Source: Gigaspora rosea (Eukaryota; Glomeromycota; Glomeromycetes; Diversisporales; Gigasporaceae). Taken from it: DNA of 64,000 nt. The stretch covers positions 227,709 through 291,708 of the forward strand of contig QKWP01000501.1 in assembly GCA_003550325.1 (NCBI GenBank), in the 5' to 3' direction. The notes under the pieces are model-generated. The model worked only from the letters and a program-made list of their open reading frames with translations. It was not told the origin of the DNA and searched no databases. The position numbers and the translations under genes are program-made. Shown here piece by piece: positions 45,749 to 55,861 of the stretch (positions are counted from its first letter, which is position 1; every line of letters begins with the position of its first letter).

Positions 45749-46537
45749 GCACCGACAAGTGACAAAACAACGACTCCAAAAAGAAAAGGACACTAAAAAA
45801 CTGAAAAAGATATTTCTATATATGCAAAAACCCCCCCAAAAAATTCGATTTGGTAATAAAAAATAATATTTATCTATCAAATGTAATATCAGGGTAATGA
45901 TGAGACCTGTGAATTGCAGCACATATAAAATTGATGACGATCTTAGGTTTTGTAAAAAAAGACAGATTTCACTTCTAAGCTAACATTTATACCTTACAAA
46001 ATAACTAATATTCTTTATTATAACAAAAAGTTTTTGTTATTTTATATTTTTATACTATCATATCTATATTTTTTTTCTTTTACTCCAAAAACCTTTGAAG
46101 TAACTTATTTTAAAATGGGTTTTGAGACTATCGACGAAATTAAAATCGAAATTTAGTTGGCATTCATATTATTATCCGCATGATAATATTACAACATTAT
46201 ATGTAAACCATTCAGTGCTTACGTAAGATATGTCGGATAACAAAGTTATCAGTCGAGTCTTTAGTAAATGAATAATCAGTTATCATCTACGACACGACTG
46301 ATAACTAGTACTTATCGTACAATATTTCCCACATTATTCAAATGATGTGTCTGATCGCATTCAATAACTATATAACAATCCTTATTCAAACAAATATAGT
46401 TTGTAGCACTAGTACAGAATCAAAATATGCATGCATGCAATAGTACATTGTGCTCAGTAATATTTCTACGTATAAATTACTTTTGTATATTCACCATTCG
46501 TTAATTAAAGATCTGATTTGAATTTTAATCTACAGCA

Positions 46538-47955
46538 ATGGGAGATGTAGAATTAATAACTTTGTACAATGATATTATTTTACTGACTGCATGGGATATT
46601 GAAGATAAATCGCTATTTATTGACATAGATTCAAGTGGACTTAAAGTGAGCTACACTGGTAATATGAAATATCGCAAAATCATATTTAATATATTACTGA
46701 AATCGATGGCATTTAAAAGAATATCGTGGCTATTTAATTTATTAAAACCCTTTTAATTAAGATCCTGATGACTATAAAGCTGCAATCGTTCGAACAAATA
46801 ATCCAATCCCTTCAGAGTGTGAGATATTTTACTTTGAAATTAAAATTATAAACAAAGGAAAAAATGGGTAATATTAATAATTATTTTGTATCATAAACAT
46901 CGACTTTGTTCTTATAAATTTTTTTATCATCCTTTCTATTTTCTTAATGAATGATTGGAATCGGATATTGTACAAAGCAAAGTGATAAAAAAATAGACGA
47001 TTTAGCTTATATAAATAATATGCTCATGCTTGGTAATAGCAAATTTTTTAATTTATTTTCTTATTATTACAATTAATTTCTATCATATCCCTTAGGTCAG
47101 GAATATAAGGAAAATGAGACATGGGGTGTGGTTATCATGGTGATGATGGATATTCTTTTTGTTCAGGAAGCGGCAAGCCATATAATTTATTATATCCTCC
47201 TGGATATACTACTGGTGATATAGTTGGATGCTATTTAAATTTTAGGAAAAACATAGTATTTTATACTAAAAATGGAATTAACTTAGATAGCCAACTTTTA
47301 GAATTAAAGGCTATATTTTTTAAACTGAATAGGCAGAAATTTAATAATTATAAAATATTTTAAGGAATTGCATGTCATCTATATAGCCATTTCAAAGGCA
47401 CTCTATATCCTTGTGTTGGATTTAGATCGCAAGGCGGATCAGTAGAAGTGAATTTCGGCAACAAAAATTTTAAATATTCTGGTAAATTTATTTAAAAGGT
47501 TTAATCATTTTTTGCTTATTTAAAATTTAATCTTGTCTATATATATTTCAATTGACAGAAATAACTAATGAAGACATTGTAAAAAATCAAATAATGCATT
47601 AACATTGGAATATCAAGAAAAACTTTATTTTATTATGGGTGGATATAAAAATATGCTTGTTAATTTAACCAATGAGTTAACAAAATCACTAGAACAAGAA
47701 CCAAGTAATGTATTTGAATTAAGCTATCAAGGAAAAATATATTTTATTATGGGCAAATATGATGAAGCATTTGAAGATTTAACTATATTGCTGGAAATTG
47801 AACCAGATAATACAATAGCATTAAAATATCGAGGAGAAATTAATTATATGATGAAAAAGTATAATGAGTCAATCACTGATTTGGAAAAATTATTAAGAAT
47901 TAAACCAAATGACATATGGGCAGAGAAAGCTTATAAATTAGTTAAGGAGCTGTAA
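46538..47955 (+). pseudogene. SPRY domain plus TPR protein, probably disrupted
   Basis: The first exon starts at the ATG 46538 and ends at a GTAATATG donor near 46661. Exon 2 (about 46758-46866) encodes DPDDYKAAIVRTNNPIP and FYFEIKI. Exon 3 (about 46950-47028) has IGIGYCT. Exon 4 (47097 on) has YHGDDGYSF, GDIVGCYLNF and FYTKNG, all SPRY signatures. Then come TLYPCVGFRSQGGSVEVNFG and, after an intron, about three TPR units (47605-47955, such as GKYDEAFEDLTILLEIEP). SPRY domains bind partner peptides and TPRs form helical scaffolds. Shifts appear near 47117 (between ETWG and YHGDD) and near 47580 (just before the TPR part), so the reading frame is probably broken, although small exons could hide some of this. 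Confidence 0.65.
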
Positions 47956-48067
47956 GTATGATATGTATTTGTAAATTTTATTGGTTTTAAAAAACTTAGA
48001 AGTAAATATAATTCAATTACCACTTATATCAATCACAAGTTTGTAAGTACAGTAATAAAGTCAATCA

Positions 48068-48297
48068 TATAGAGAACCAATCTGGATAAATTCATCATCT
48101 GTTTATTTGTATCTGAATTATCCAGATAATTCAGAGTGGACAACCAGATCCAATATCTGAATAATCCAACTAATATTCAGATAATTATTTGGATATCACT
48201 AGTAAATTGATATCTGCTATCCGTTATCCAAGTATCCGATCTAAAATTTATCCAATAATTATTTGGATAAGCAATATCCGGATTGGAACTCTATAAT
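48068..48297. mobile_element. Inverted-repeat element rich in TATCCGGATA
   Basis: TATAGAGAACCAATCTGGATA at the left pairs with TATCCGGATTGGAACTCTATA at the right. The inside is full of ATCTGGATAATT-type motifs, like the 42600-42800 and 43392-44417 sequences. Confidence 0.6.
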
Positions 48298-48299
48298 CA

Positions 48300-49531
48300 C
48301 TATAACTAATATAACTCCAAATCACTTGTATCACCACAATAGTTAGTAAGTACAGTAAACCAAATTTTTTACAGTAAATTAGTCAGTATAGAAATCACAT
48401 TCATTCCCAATACAAAACTAATATAACTATATCTAAATTATCACTACAATAGTCGGTAAGAATTTTTACAGTAAATCACATTCACTTTAATACAAACCTA
48501 ATATAACTATGTCTAAATCACTTGTATTACTATAGTGTGTAAGTACAGTAAATCAGTATAGAAATCATGTTCATTCTAATACAAACCTAATATAATATAT
48601 CTAAATCACTTGTATTACTATAGCGTGTAAGTACAGTTACCTAGAATTTTTTATAGTAAATCAGTATAAAAATCATGTTTATTTTAATATAAAACTAACA
48701 TAACTATATCTAAATCACTTTTATTACCACAATAGTCGGTAAGAAATTTTTATAGTAAATTAGTAAAGAAATCACAATTATTCTAATACAAAACTAATAA
48801 TAAAAACAATATACTATTTTTTAATAATTTTAATGATATTATTATATTATAACCATATCTAAATCACTTGTATTACTATAGTGAGTAAATACAGTAAACC
48901 CGAATTTTTACAGTAAATCAATACTGAACTAATATAGCCACATCTAAATTACTTGTATAACTACAATAGTCTGTAAGAATTTTTACAGTAAATCAATATA
49001 GAAATCATATTCATTTCTAGTACAAACCTAAAATAAACTTATTTAAATCACTTGTATCAAATAGTGCGTAAGTACAGTGACCAAAATTTTTTATAGTAAA
49101 TCAGTATAGAAATAATACAAAACTAATATAACTATATCTAAATTAATTGGATTACTGCAATAGTTTGTAAGAATTCTTTACAGCAAATCAATATAGAAAT
49201 CAAGTTCATTTCAATACAAAACTAATATTACTATATTTAAATTACTTGTATTACTACAATAGTTAGTAAGTATAGTAAGCCAGTAAACTAGTATAGAAAC
49301 ATATTTATTTCAATACAAAACTAATATAACTATATCTAAATCACTTGCATCACTATAGTGAGTAAGTATAGTAAACCAGAATTTTTTTACAATAAATCAG
49401 TATAGAAATTATATTTATTATAATACAAAACTAATGTAACCATATTGTATTACTTTAATAGTCTGTAAGAATTTTTTACATTAATCAGTATAGAACTCAT
49501 GTTTATTCTAATACAAAACCAACATAACTAT
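48300..49531. repeat. Satellite array, unit about 75-110 bp
   Basis: About 12-14 diverged direct copies. Each contains ACTAATATAACTATATCTAA, then CACTTGTATTACTATAGT, then GTAAGTACAGTAAA, then CAGTATAGAAATCA. The last unit is cut off abruptly within ACATAACTAT at 49531, where the 49532 palindrome begins. Confidence 0.85.
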
Positions 49532-49561
49532 AGTAGAGCGCAATATATATTGCGCTCTACT
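49532..49561. other. Perfect 30-bp palindrome at a sequence boundary
   Basis: AGTAGAGCGCAATAT followed by its exact inverse ATATTGCGCTCTACT. It interrupts the satellite mid-unit. Downstream sequence (CCTACTTAT at 49573 and 49597, then unique DNA) is not satellite. It is a candidate terminus or recombination site of the gene-dense block to its right. Confidence 0.6.
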
Positions 49562-49949
49562 TACATTAGATTGTTACCTACTTATAGGTATACTGTAACC
49601 TACTTATTTTATTGCTATCCATTTTGACCCTTAATAAGCCTAATATTTGTTTCCTTTTAACGATTCAGATGATATGTAGATCACGTTTGTATTGTCATTT
49701 CAGAGCCACTGAGTCATGCGCAATGTGATGTGTGATTTGTATTTGACTCGTTATTCGAGTGACATATGTTTCACTTTTTACAACACACACCAAGGTGGCA
49801 CATTTTGTATATCGGACTACATGCGACATAATGTATGCCCATTTAGTAATTATGACTGATTTCTGCTATTAAGCTACATAGGCAAAAAAATATATCTGAC
49901 GATGTATTCAATTATATATCGTCATTTGTGGGCCCGATATGAGGGCTAT

Positions 49950-50430
49950 GCCCAAACCAGGCACGTAGTGCCTCAGCTTTCTAGTTAATTCCCCAGGTTT
50001 GAGTCACATAGTGCCGAAATAGTATTCGTATCCTAGTTTTGTTTGATGCATTAGAATATCGATCACGAATGAGGCATGTAGTGCTGAATTGTTATCACAT
50101 CCTGGAATCATTTCTTGCATAGTTGATATTATTAAATGTTATCCATATGTAGTATTCCTACTTTGGCTATTAAGTTTGAGGCACATAGTGCCGAAATAAT
50201 ATCACTATTTGGTAATACGTCAAAGCACAAATTTATCTTATCTTTTTCCTTATAATATTCTGCTTTGACGTATTACCAAAAGCTTGCTATATTTTTCGAT
50301 CCTAGAACTCTTTCTTACAAAGTTAATGCTTTTGAATATCGATCAAAAAAATGAAACACATAGTGCCAAATTGTTATCTGTTATAATGCACTCAAATATT
50401 ACCTGAGAATAAGGCACATAGTGCTGAATT
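49950..50430. repeat. CACATAGTGCC short repeat cluster
   Basis: Six spaced copies of GAGGCACATAGTGCCGAAAT or close variants (about 49958, 50003, 50071, 50180, 50355, 50413), each followed by a TTATCAC-like tail. CACATAGTG looks like a conserved core. Confidence 0.7.
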
Positions 50431-50570
50431 GTTATCACTTATTTGGTAATACGTCAAAGCACAAATTTATCTTACCTTTTTCCTTATAATATTCTGCCTT
50501 GACGTATTACCAAAAGTTTGCTATATTTTTCGATCCTAGAACTCTTTCTCGTATAGTTAGTGCCTTTGAA
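50177..50570. repeat. Tandem duplication containing hairpins
   Basis: 50177-50335 and 50410-50565 are near-identical. Each contains TTTGGTAATACGTCAAAGCA and, 30-odd bp on, the inverse TGCYTTGACGTATTACCAAA, so each copy can fold as a stem of about 20 bp. Confidence 0.8.
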
Positions 50571-50660
50571 TATTTTGCTCTATGTTAAAAAATTTGATTC
50601 CTTTTGTATATATTTTGATAACCTTGGCGTATTACCTTTTTGATAACCTTGACGTATTAC
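50212..50660. other. Iteron-like cluster of TTGACGTATTAC (possible replication origin)
   Basis: Copies of the 12-mer are at 50212-50223 (-), 50265-50276 (+), 50446-50457 (-), 50499-50510 (+), 50624-50635 (+, one change, TTGGCGTATTAC) and 50649-50660 (+). The cluster is about 0.4 kb from the 3' end of the origin-binding-helicase gene. Repeated sites in both orientations next to AT-rich DNA are what a UL9-like protein would need, but the assignment is inference. Confidence 0.4.
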
Positions 50661-51097
50661 TTTTTTGATACTCACTTTTTTTACTTGACTTGGTGACCCA
50701 AAATTTTTCGGCATAAGTTATCTCTACTTGAAGTATACTACTACATATGCATTATATCCAAAACTATATCGAGATAAAATCGTGCAATACAAAAATGAGT
50801 TATTGGATAAATTACCTCAAAAGTACTTATGTGAAATTTCAATAGGATATGCATGTAAATTAGGTGAGAGATCTATCTACCATGACCCAAAAATGGTTAT
50901 CGGCTACTTACCCTATGCTTTGTATTAATTTTTGATTTGAATTTTTTCTCTTATTTATTGTAAGAGGCGACAAAAATCTCTTTACCTGAGATGAATGACT
51001 AGTTACATGTAGCAATCTCTCTTCTTCCAAAATTACTACTTAACTAGATAATATTGCCTTGATACCTTGTACCTGCTTGTTGAAAGATATATAAGAA

Positions 51098-54000
51098 TTA
51101 TGCATATTCAATGATTGCTAAAGATTTATTTTTCAGTTCTTTTTTGTGCGGAGTAGTAGGAATACCCAATTTAGTCTCAAACTTCTGCTTGTATTCCAAG
51201 AAATCCGCCTCACCCATACTCTCGCGCTCTTTTTTCCAGTAATTATGATTATCCCGCATTTCAAAGGCAATCTTGGTTCTCCATTGCTCTAGCTTTTCTT
51301 GAGACATTTGAAATTTTTGTTGTAAATGGAAGATAAGCATATCTATATTAGATTCGTTTTTAATGAGAAATTCTAAAGATAAAGAAGTTAAGGATTCGGG
51401 TATTTTTTTCTTAACTGTACTGGCTTCATCAATAGTAGCATTGGCATGACATATATCTTGAGTATGATACTCTACATGTTTACTTATTTTATTTGAATCG
51501 ATTGATTGATCTCGAGCTGGCATTTCTAAAAATAAAGCTTTTTCATTAATCGCATTAATAGATAAGTTAGAAACTTCACGCTCTGTATAATCTGAAGTAG
51601 TGTTATTAGTAATAGGTACAGAATCGAAAAGATCCTGAATCTCATTATTTATCTTTTGATTATACAATGAAAGAACTGGATTTATAGAGAGATATTTGGG
51701 ATTATTCACCTTTATAGCTGTTATTTTTTCTTGATTATCAAAACCACGTCCTTTATAGGGATTTCGATTAATTTGGTATGAATACTTCCAAATTTGTTGT
51801 CCTTTAGATCCTACTAATTTTCGTTTACTTTTTATAGTATAGCCACACCAATTGCCAACAATTGCATTGATTGCCTTTATAGCTGAATTAAGATCTGGTA
51901 TTTCTTTTGCACGAGATTTAAAGCCAAAGAGTAATAAAGATTGATTTCGAATTTCTATAAATCTTTCACGAGATGCTTCAAATGCAACTTTTACTTGATC
52001 ATCAGAGAGAATTTGCTTATCATCTATACCCGTAAAACCGAGTGATTGGAAAAGCCCTCGTATAGCTTCCCAATGATTCGCTGAGTATGTTTTGCGCAAA
52101 TCCTTTGCTACTGAATCCTCGAAATTCTCTTCAGCTTTATAACAGGTATCTTCCCATTGTGCAATGTCTTTGTTTTTCGAGCCTTCTATTGCACTCTCTT
52201 TATCGTAACCCTGTCTTCGGAATTGAGAAAGTCGTAAGAAATGCTTTAGAGGCTCAGGTAGACCAAAGTGTTCTACAAATTCTTTGTCGCAGAGTTTATT
52301 CCAATCATCAATACTCATATCCTTTCCACCATAAAGGCTCCATATATAAAAACGCTTAAGCGCCATCGTATCTTCAACAGAACGTTCTTGATCAAGCTTG
52401 AGAAACTCTGCTTCTTCAGGGCTAAGATTCCGAGCAGTAGCAATTGCACTAAAGTCTGTTTCCTTGATGTACAATGCTTTAGCTCTAACCCAATTTCGAA
52501 TTTTTTTACGATTTCCTATAATTCCCTGGCCCTCGTCTATTTTTATTAGTTGAAGATTTGCACCTGTACTGGCTATGAAACTACAAAACTTCTCAATAAA
52601 ATTTCTTGCAGAAAGACGTTTTTGGTGTTCAACTTCAATAAATGCTACCACGGCCGGAGAATCATCAAGTTTATAAGAAACAATATCTTTATCCCATTCA
52701 CGGTGTCCTTTTATTGCTGTAGGTACCTCATTGGGTCGAGCACTCACAAGTTCTGCACGAATATTTTCACGACCTGGGGGAAGAAAAAGCTCATTAGAAT
52801 TTTTTTGATAGAACACTGAAACAATGCAACGAGGACAATCACGGATTCAATAAAGCATTTGGGCAAGTGCTTCAACGTGAACCGGAGTTGCGATATTCGT
52901 GATAGCTATAACTATATCAAAATGACCTGTAACCTCAAAAGATATACCTGCTTCTACTGTATTTGTATAAGCTATACAGTCAAGTTCACCCCAAGCAGTA
53001 TTGATATCAGAAAAATCCTCTTGACGTTGTTTTCCATCCATATCTCCATAATAAGCACGGGCTTTGATAGGTGAGTTATCTGGTTTTGTTAATTTAGATG
53101 CTCTTTCTACTAATGCTCTAGCCATTACTGCCCCAGTTGATACAAAAGCTACACGTTTTCCCTGCTTCAAAAATCCATATCCTATTCGCATAGCTTCGGC
53201 CCCACTATTTGGATCGTAGATAATTTCAACTGTTTCACCTATACGAGGCTGATACTTATTATCGACTACTCGGACATTTTCACCACAATAAGCCTTAAGG
53301 AAGGTTAGTGTACTTTCGTTTGCAAATGCATCCATTGCTAAAATATGCTGAGCCGATCTTAATACATCACGCATTGCGTTCTCAGATTCTCGTGCATTTG
53401 TGCCACTATTCATTTGTCGCATAATCGCATTAATCTCATCCAGAATAGCTACAAATAGTCGGGTTGTAAATTTAATGCGGAAAAGACTCTCGACTTGTAC
53501 TATAATAATGTCCCACTCGTTTATAGATAAGTCTCCTTGCACATTCTGATAATTGCAGATTCGGAATCCTGATGCTCTTAACTCATCAAGTTTTGTTTTT
53601 GATTCATTACTAAGAGATTTTCGATAAGAGATCCAGATATAACACGGTAATGAGGAAGTATTATTTACCTTAGATTTTGAAGCCATAATAATTTCTCTTA
53701 GGGTGGTAGTTTTCCATGTTGCTGGGGATGAACGAATAAGAGTTGCTGTTTTTTCAGTACTTAAGAAATCGGGATATGACTCAGGAGTATCTTTTAACTT
53801 TTTAACATTAATGACTTCTCCATGTAATTCAGGAAGTGAACGTGGATTTAATACAGCATTGGCGATTCTTTCACTTAATCCCAATTTAGGTTTCTCTTTC
53901 AACTCAACTTTGTCTGATACCTTATCGAAGCTAAGACCCTTGTGATCCGGTTTGTACTGTTTTTGCCGATAGCACTTGAGTATAAAATGCCCATTTTTTC

Positions 54001-55105
54001 GAATAAATCCATAGAGTTGATCCTTATCATGTTTAACATCACATATAGGACATTCTTTAACTGATTGTGCTTGAAAATTGATGAATCCCTTCTCGATCCT
54101 TCCAATCTGGAGCCACCCATATTTTTCAATGACTATATTAGCCCCTTTAACCAAGGCATTGTCATCGTTGATAGGTTGGGATTCTTTTACTGGCTCCTCA
54201 GAAGAAAAGGTTCGTGGCCAGATCACAGAATAATTCTCTTTAGGCTGAACCAGATAATCATCTAAATTTTTAAATCTGTTTTTAACAGAAGAAATGGCAG
54301 GTCTTTTTATACGACCTTCCTTTGCTGATCCTAGAAGCCGAAGATTAAAATGTGTTTTAGGAAGGCCGATATCAATAAATTTTGAATAAGGTTCCCCAAC
54401 TAATTCCATAACCTTTTCTGTGAATCCCTTAAGTTCTCTATAATCTATGAATTGGGCACGAGGATAAATAATATGCCAACTGCATTTCTCAGCGTTTGAT
54501 GAACTAGCTAAGGCAAAAGAATTTAAGAAAGGCATACAATCAGGAATAAGGCTTAATGCATCTGCACAAGCAACTAAAATTCGAGATATCAAATCTTCTT
54601 GGGTAATTTTTTCACCATCTAAAGAAGGCACTTTAGGATTTGTAGGATCGTGCTTTTGCCTTGCATCAATATCGATAATTAAGCGGAGGGGCTGGTTCCC
54701 ATCAATACATTCGTGAGTATCGGGTATTCTATAAACTTCGCTAGGATGATCGATCACTGTATAACCTTTTCCTGCCATCTGAATTATATATTGAGAATGA
54801 ATCTCCTCAGGTAGATATGCGTCTAAAAGTGCAGTATTATTTTTATCGGTATGGCCATGACCCTTTAGGGTCGCCCCTTCGGGCCTGGATGCAAGCCAGT
54901 ATTTATAAAATGTATGTTCTTTATGGCCGGGTTTATAATCAAGATCTGTTAAACCCATAAAAAGCCGTTTTGCTTCATTATATTCGGCTGACTTTTGATT
55001 TAAGCGCTGTTGTTGTAATAATTCACGAAGATGTTTTTTTGCTTCGCTAGATAAACCCATTTTATATGTACGTTGTTTGTATATACGCGTTGTTTGATCT
55101 GACAA
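51098..55105 (-). pseudogene. Primase-helicase: AEP primase fused to UL9-like origin-binding helicase, one in-frame stop
   Basis: One frame runs from ATG 55105 to 51098 (1335 codons) with a single TGA at 52849-52847. Residues 140-260 carry archaeo-eukaryotic primase motifs: DID (145-147), SWH (209-211) and a later D245. A zinc motif CPIC...H...C follows (352-378). The helicase part has a poor P-loop (PATWKTT, about 461-467, with Trp in place of the usual Gly before Lys), a Walker B LDE (555-557), motif V-like TNTVEAGISFE and a motif VI that begins QMLY, where the TGA falls and IRD continues. The 572-residue C-terminal part resembles the distal part of herpes-type origin-binding proteins and their relatives in large DNA viruses and fungal elements. 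Known relatives open origins and prime DNA synthesis. TGA for CGA (arginine) is one C-to-T change. The P-loop change suggests further decay. No intron could remove the stop cleanly. Confidence 0.8.
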
Positions 55106-55185
55106 AAAGTATATGTAGTATTATTTTGAAACTATATTAATCGATAGATAAATCTTTAAAATAAAATTAATTATTATATATAGTT
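55106..55185. promoter_or_regulatory. Divergent intergenic promoter region
   Basis: 80 bp of AT-rich DNA (including TTATTATATATAG at about 55170) between the divergent starts of the primase-helicase and the small zinc protein. It could serve both genes. Confidence 0.35.
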
Positions 55186-55467
55186 ATGATGATATTATAC
55201 CATTGCTCACATATTAATAGAACTGGAGAAATCTGTGGTCGAGGTAGTAAATCAGAAAGATGTTATAATCATCGTAAATCTCCAGTATATACTCCTTGTA
55301 GAGATTGTGGTATGCTAAATAGGTCTAAATATAATGCATGCGATGATCATGTAGGCAAATATAAAAGTAGAGAGAATTATCGCAGAAAAAAGCAGGATGA
55401 ATTACGTGCACAAATTGATATGTTTGGGGATTTTCCTAACTTATTTGATTCTATGCACGAAGTATAA
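55186..55467 (+). CDS. Small Cys/His-rich zinc-binding protein, 93 aa
   Basis: The start is the first of two ATGs at 55186. It has YHCSHINRTGEICGRGSKSERCYNHR, which is a C-x-H...C-G...RCxxH pattern, then PCRDCG and ACDDH; I name only the key residues: C7, H9, C17, C25, H28, C37, C40, C51, H54. The spacing suits two zinc sites. The G-x-x-C-G...RCxxH layout resembles small zinc proteins common in nucleocytoplasmic large DNA viruses; this is a resemblance from memory and not a search result. The C-terminal half is basic, then acidic. It is divergent from the primase-helicase gene with only 80 bp between the starts, so they may share a bidirectional promoter. Confidence 0.6.
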   Translation: MMILYHCSHINRTGEICGRGSKSERCYNHRKSPVYTPCRDCGMLNRSKYNACDDHVGKYKSRENYRRKKQDELRAQIDMFGDFPNLFDSMHEV

Positions 55468-55784
55468 TCATATACCTGGCATACGTGTATATCGATTATT
55501 TTTTCCAGGACCTCTCTAAGTAATGCTATATCTTCTTTGATCCCTTCTATATTTTTGGTTATCCCGCCTTCTCGCAGTAACTGCTCGAAGCCAGAAAAAT
55601 GTAGATAGCATATATTGTACTGATAACATATATATCTTTTATTCGAGAAACAAAGAGAAAAAAAGGGGCTATGGATTCCAAGACTTTTGATCGAACTCAT
55701 GTCTTGTTCGCGTTTATTTTTTGATAGAATTGCAATAACCACAACCCATTCAATTTTGGATATAGAGACATTGACTCAAGATAA

Positions 55785-55861
55785 TTAATTTTTGATTTGA
55801 AAAAATAAGTAGGTTGATGTATAATTACAATCTACTTATCTAATATATTATCAATACAGCT
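55785..55861 (+). promoter_or_regulatory. Inverted repeat ahead of the recombinase gene
   Basis: ATAAGTAGGTTG (55805-55816) and CAATCTACTTAT (55827-55838) form an inverted pair 23-34 bp before the recombinase ATG. CCTACTTAT also occurs twice just right of the 49532 palindrome (49573 and 49597). It could be an operator or a recombinase-binding site. TTAATTTTTGATTTGAA just upstream (55787) also occurs at 50927. Confidence 0.4.

Noticed and set aside
49532..50660. CRISPR-like array
   Set aside because: Repeats are irregularly spaced, in both orientations, without unique spacers of constant length, and the genome is eukaryotic.
50728..50928. 66-codon frame (TTG start) upstream of the primase-helicase 3' end
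   Set aside because: Coding-like composition, but no ATG near its start and no recognisable domain; it could be a gene remnant.
51098..55105. Two separate adjacent genes for primase and helicase C-terminal part
   Set aside because: Both are in one frame; the only interruption is one TGA, and the conserved helicase motif VI runs across it.
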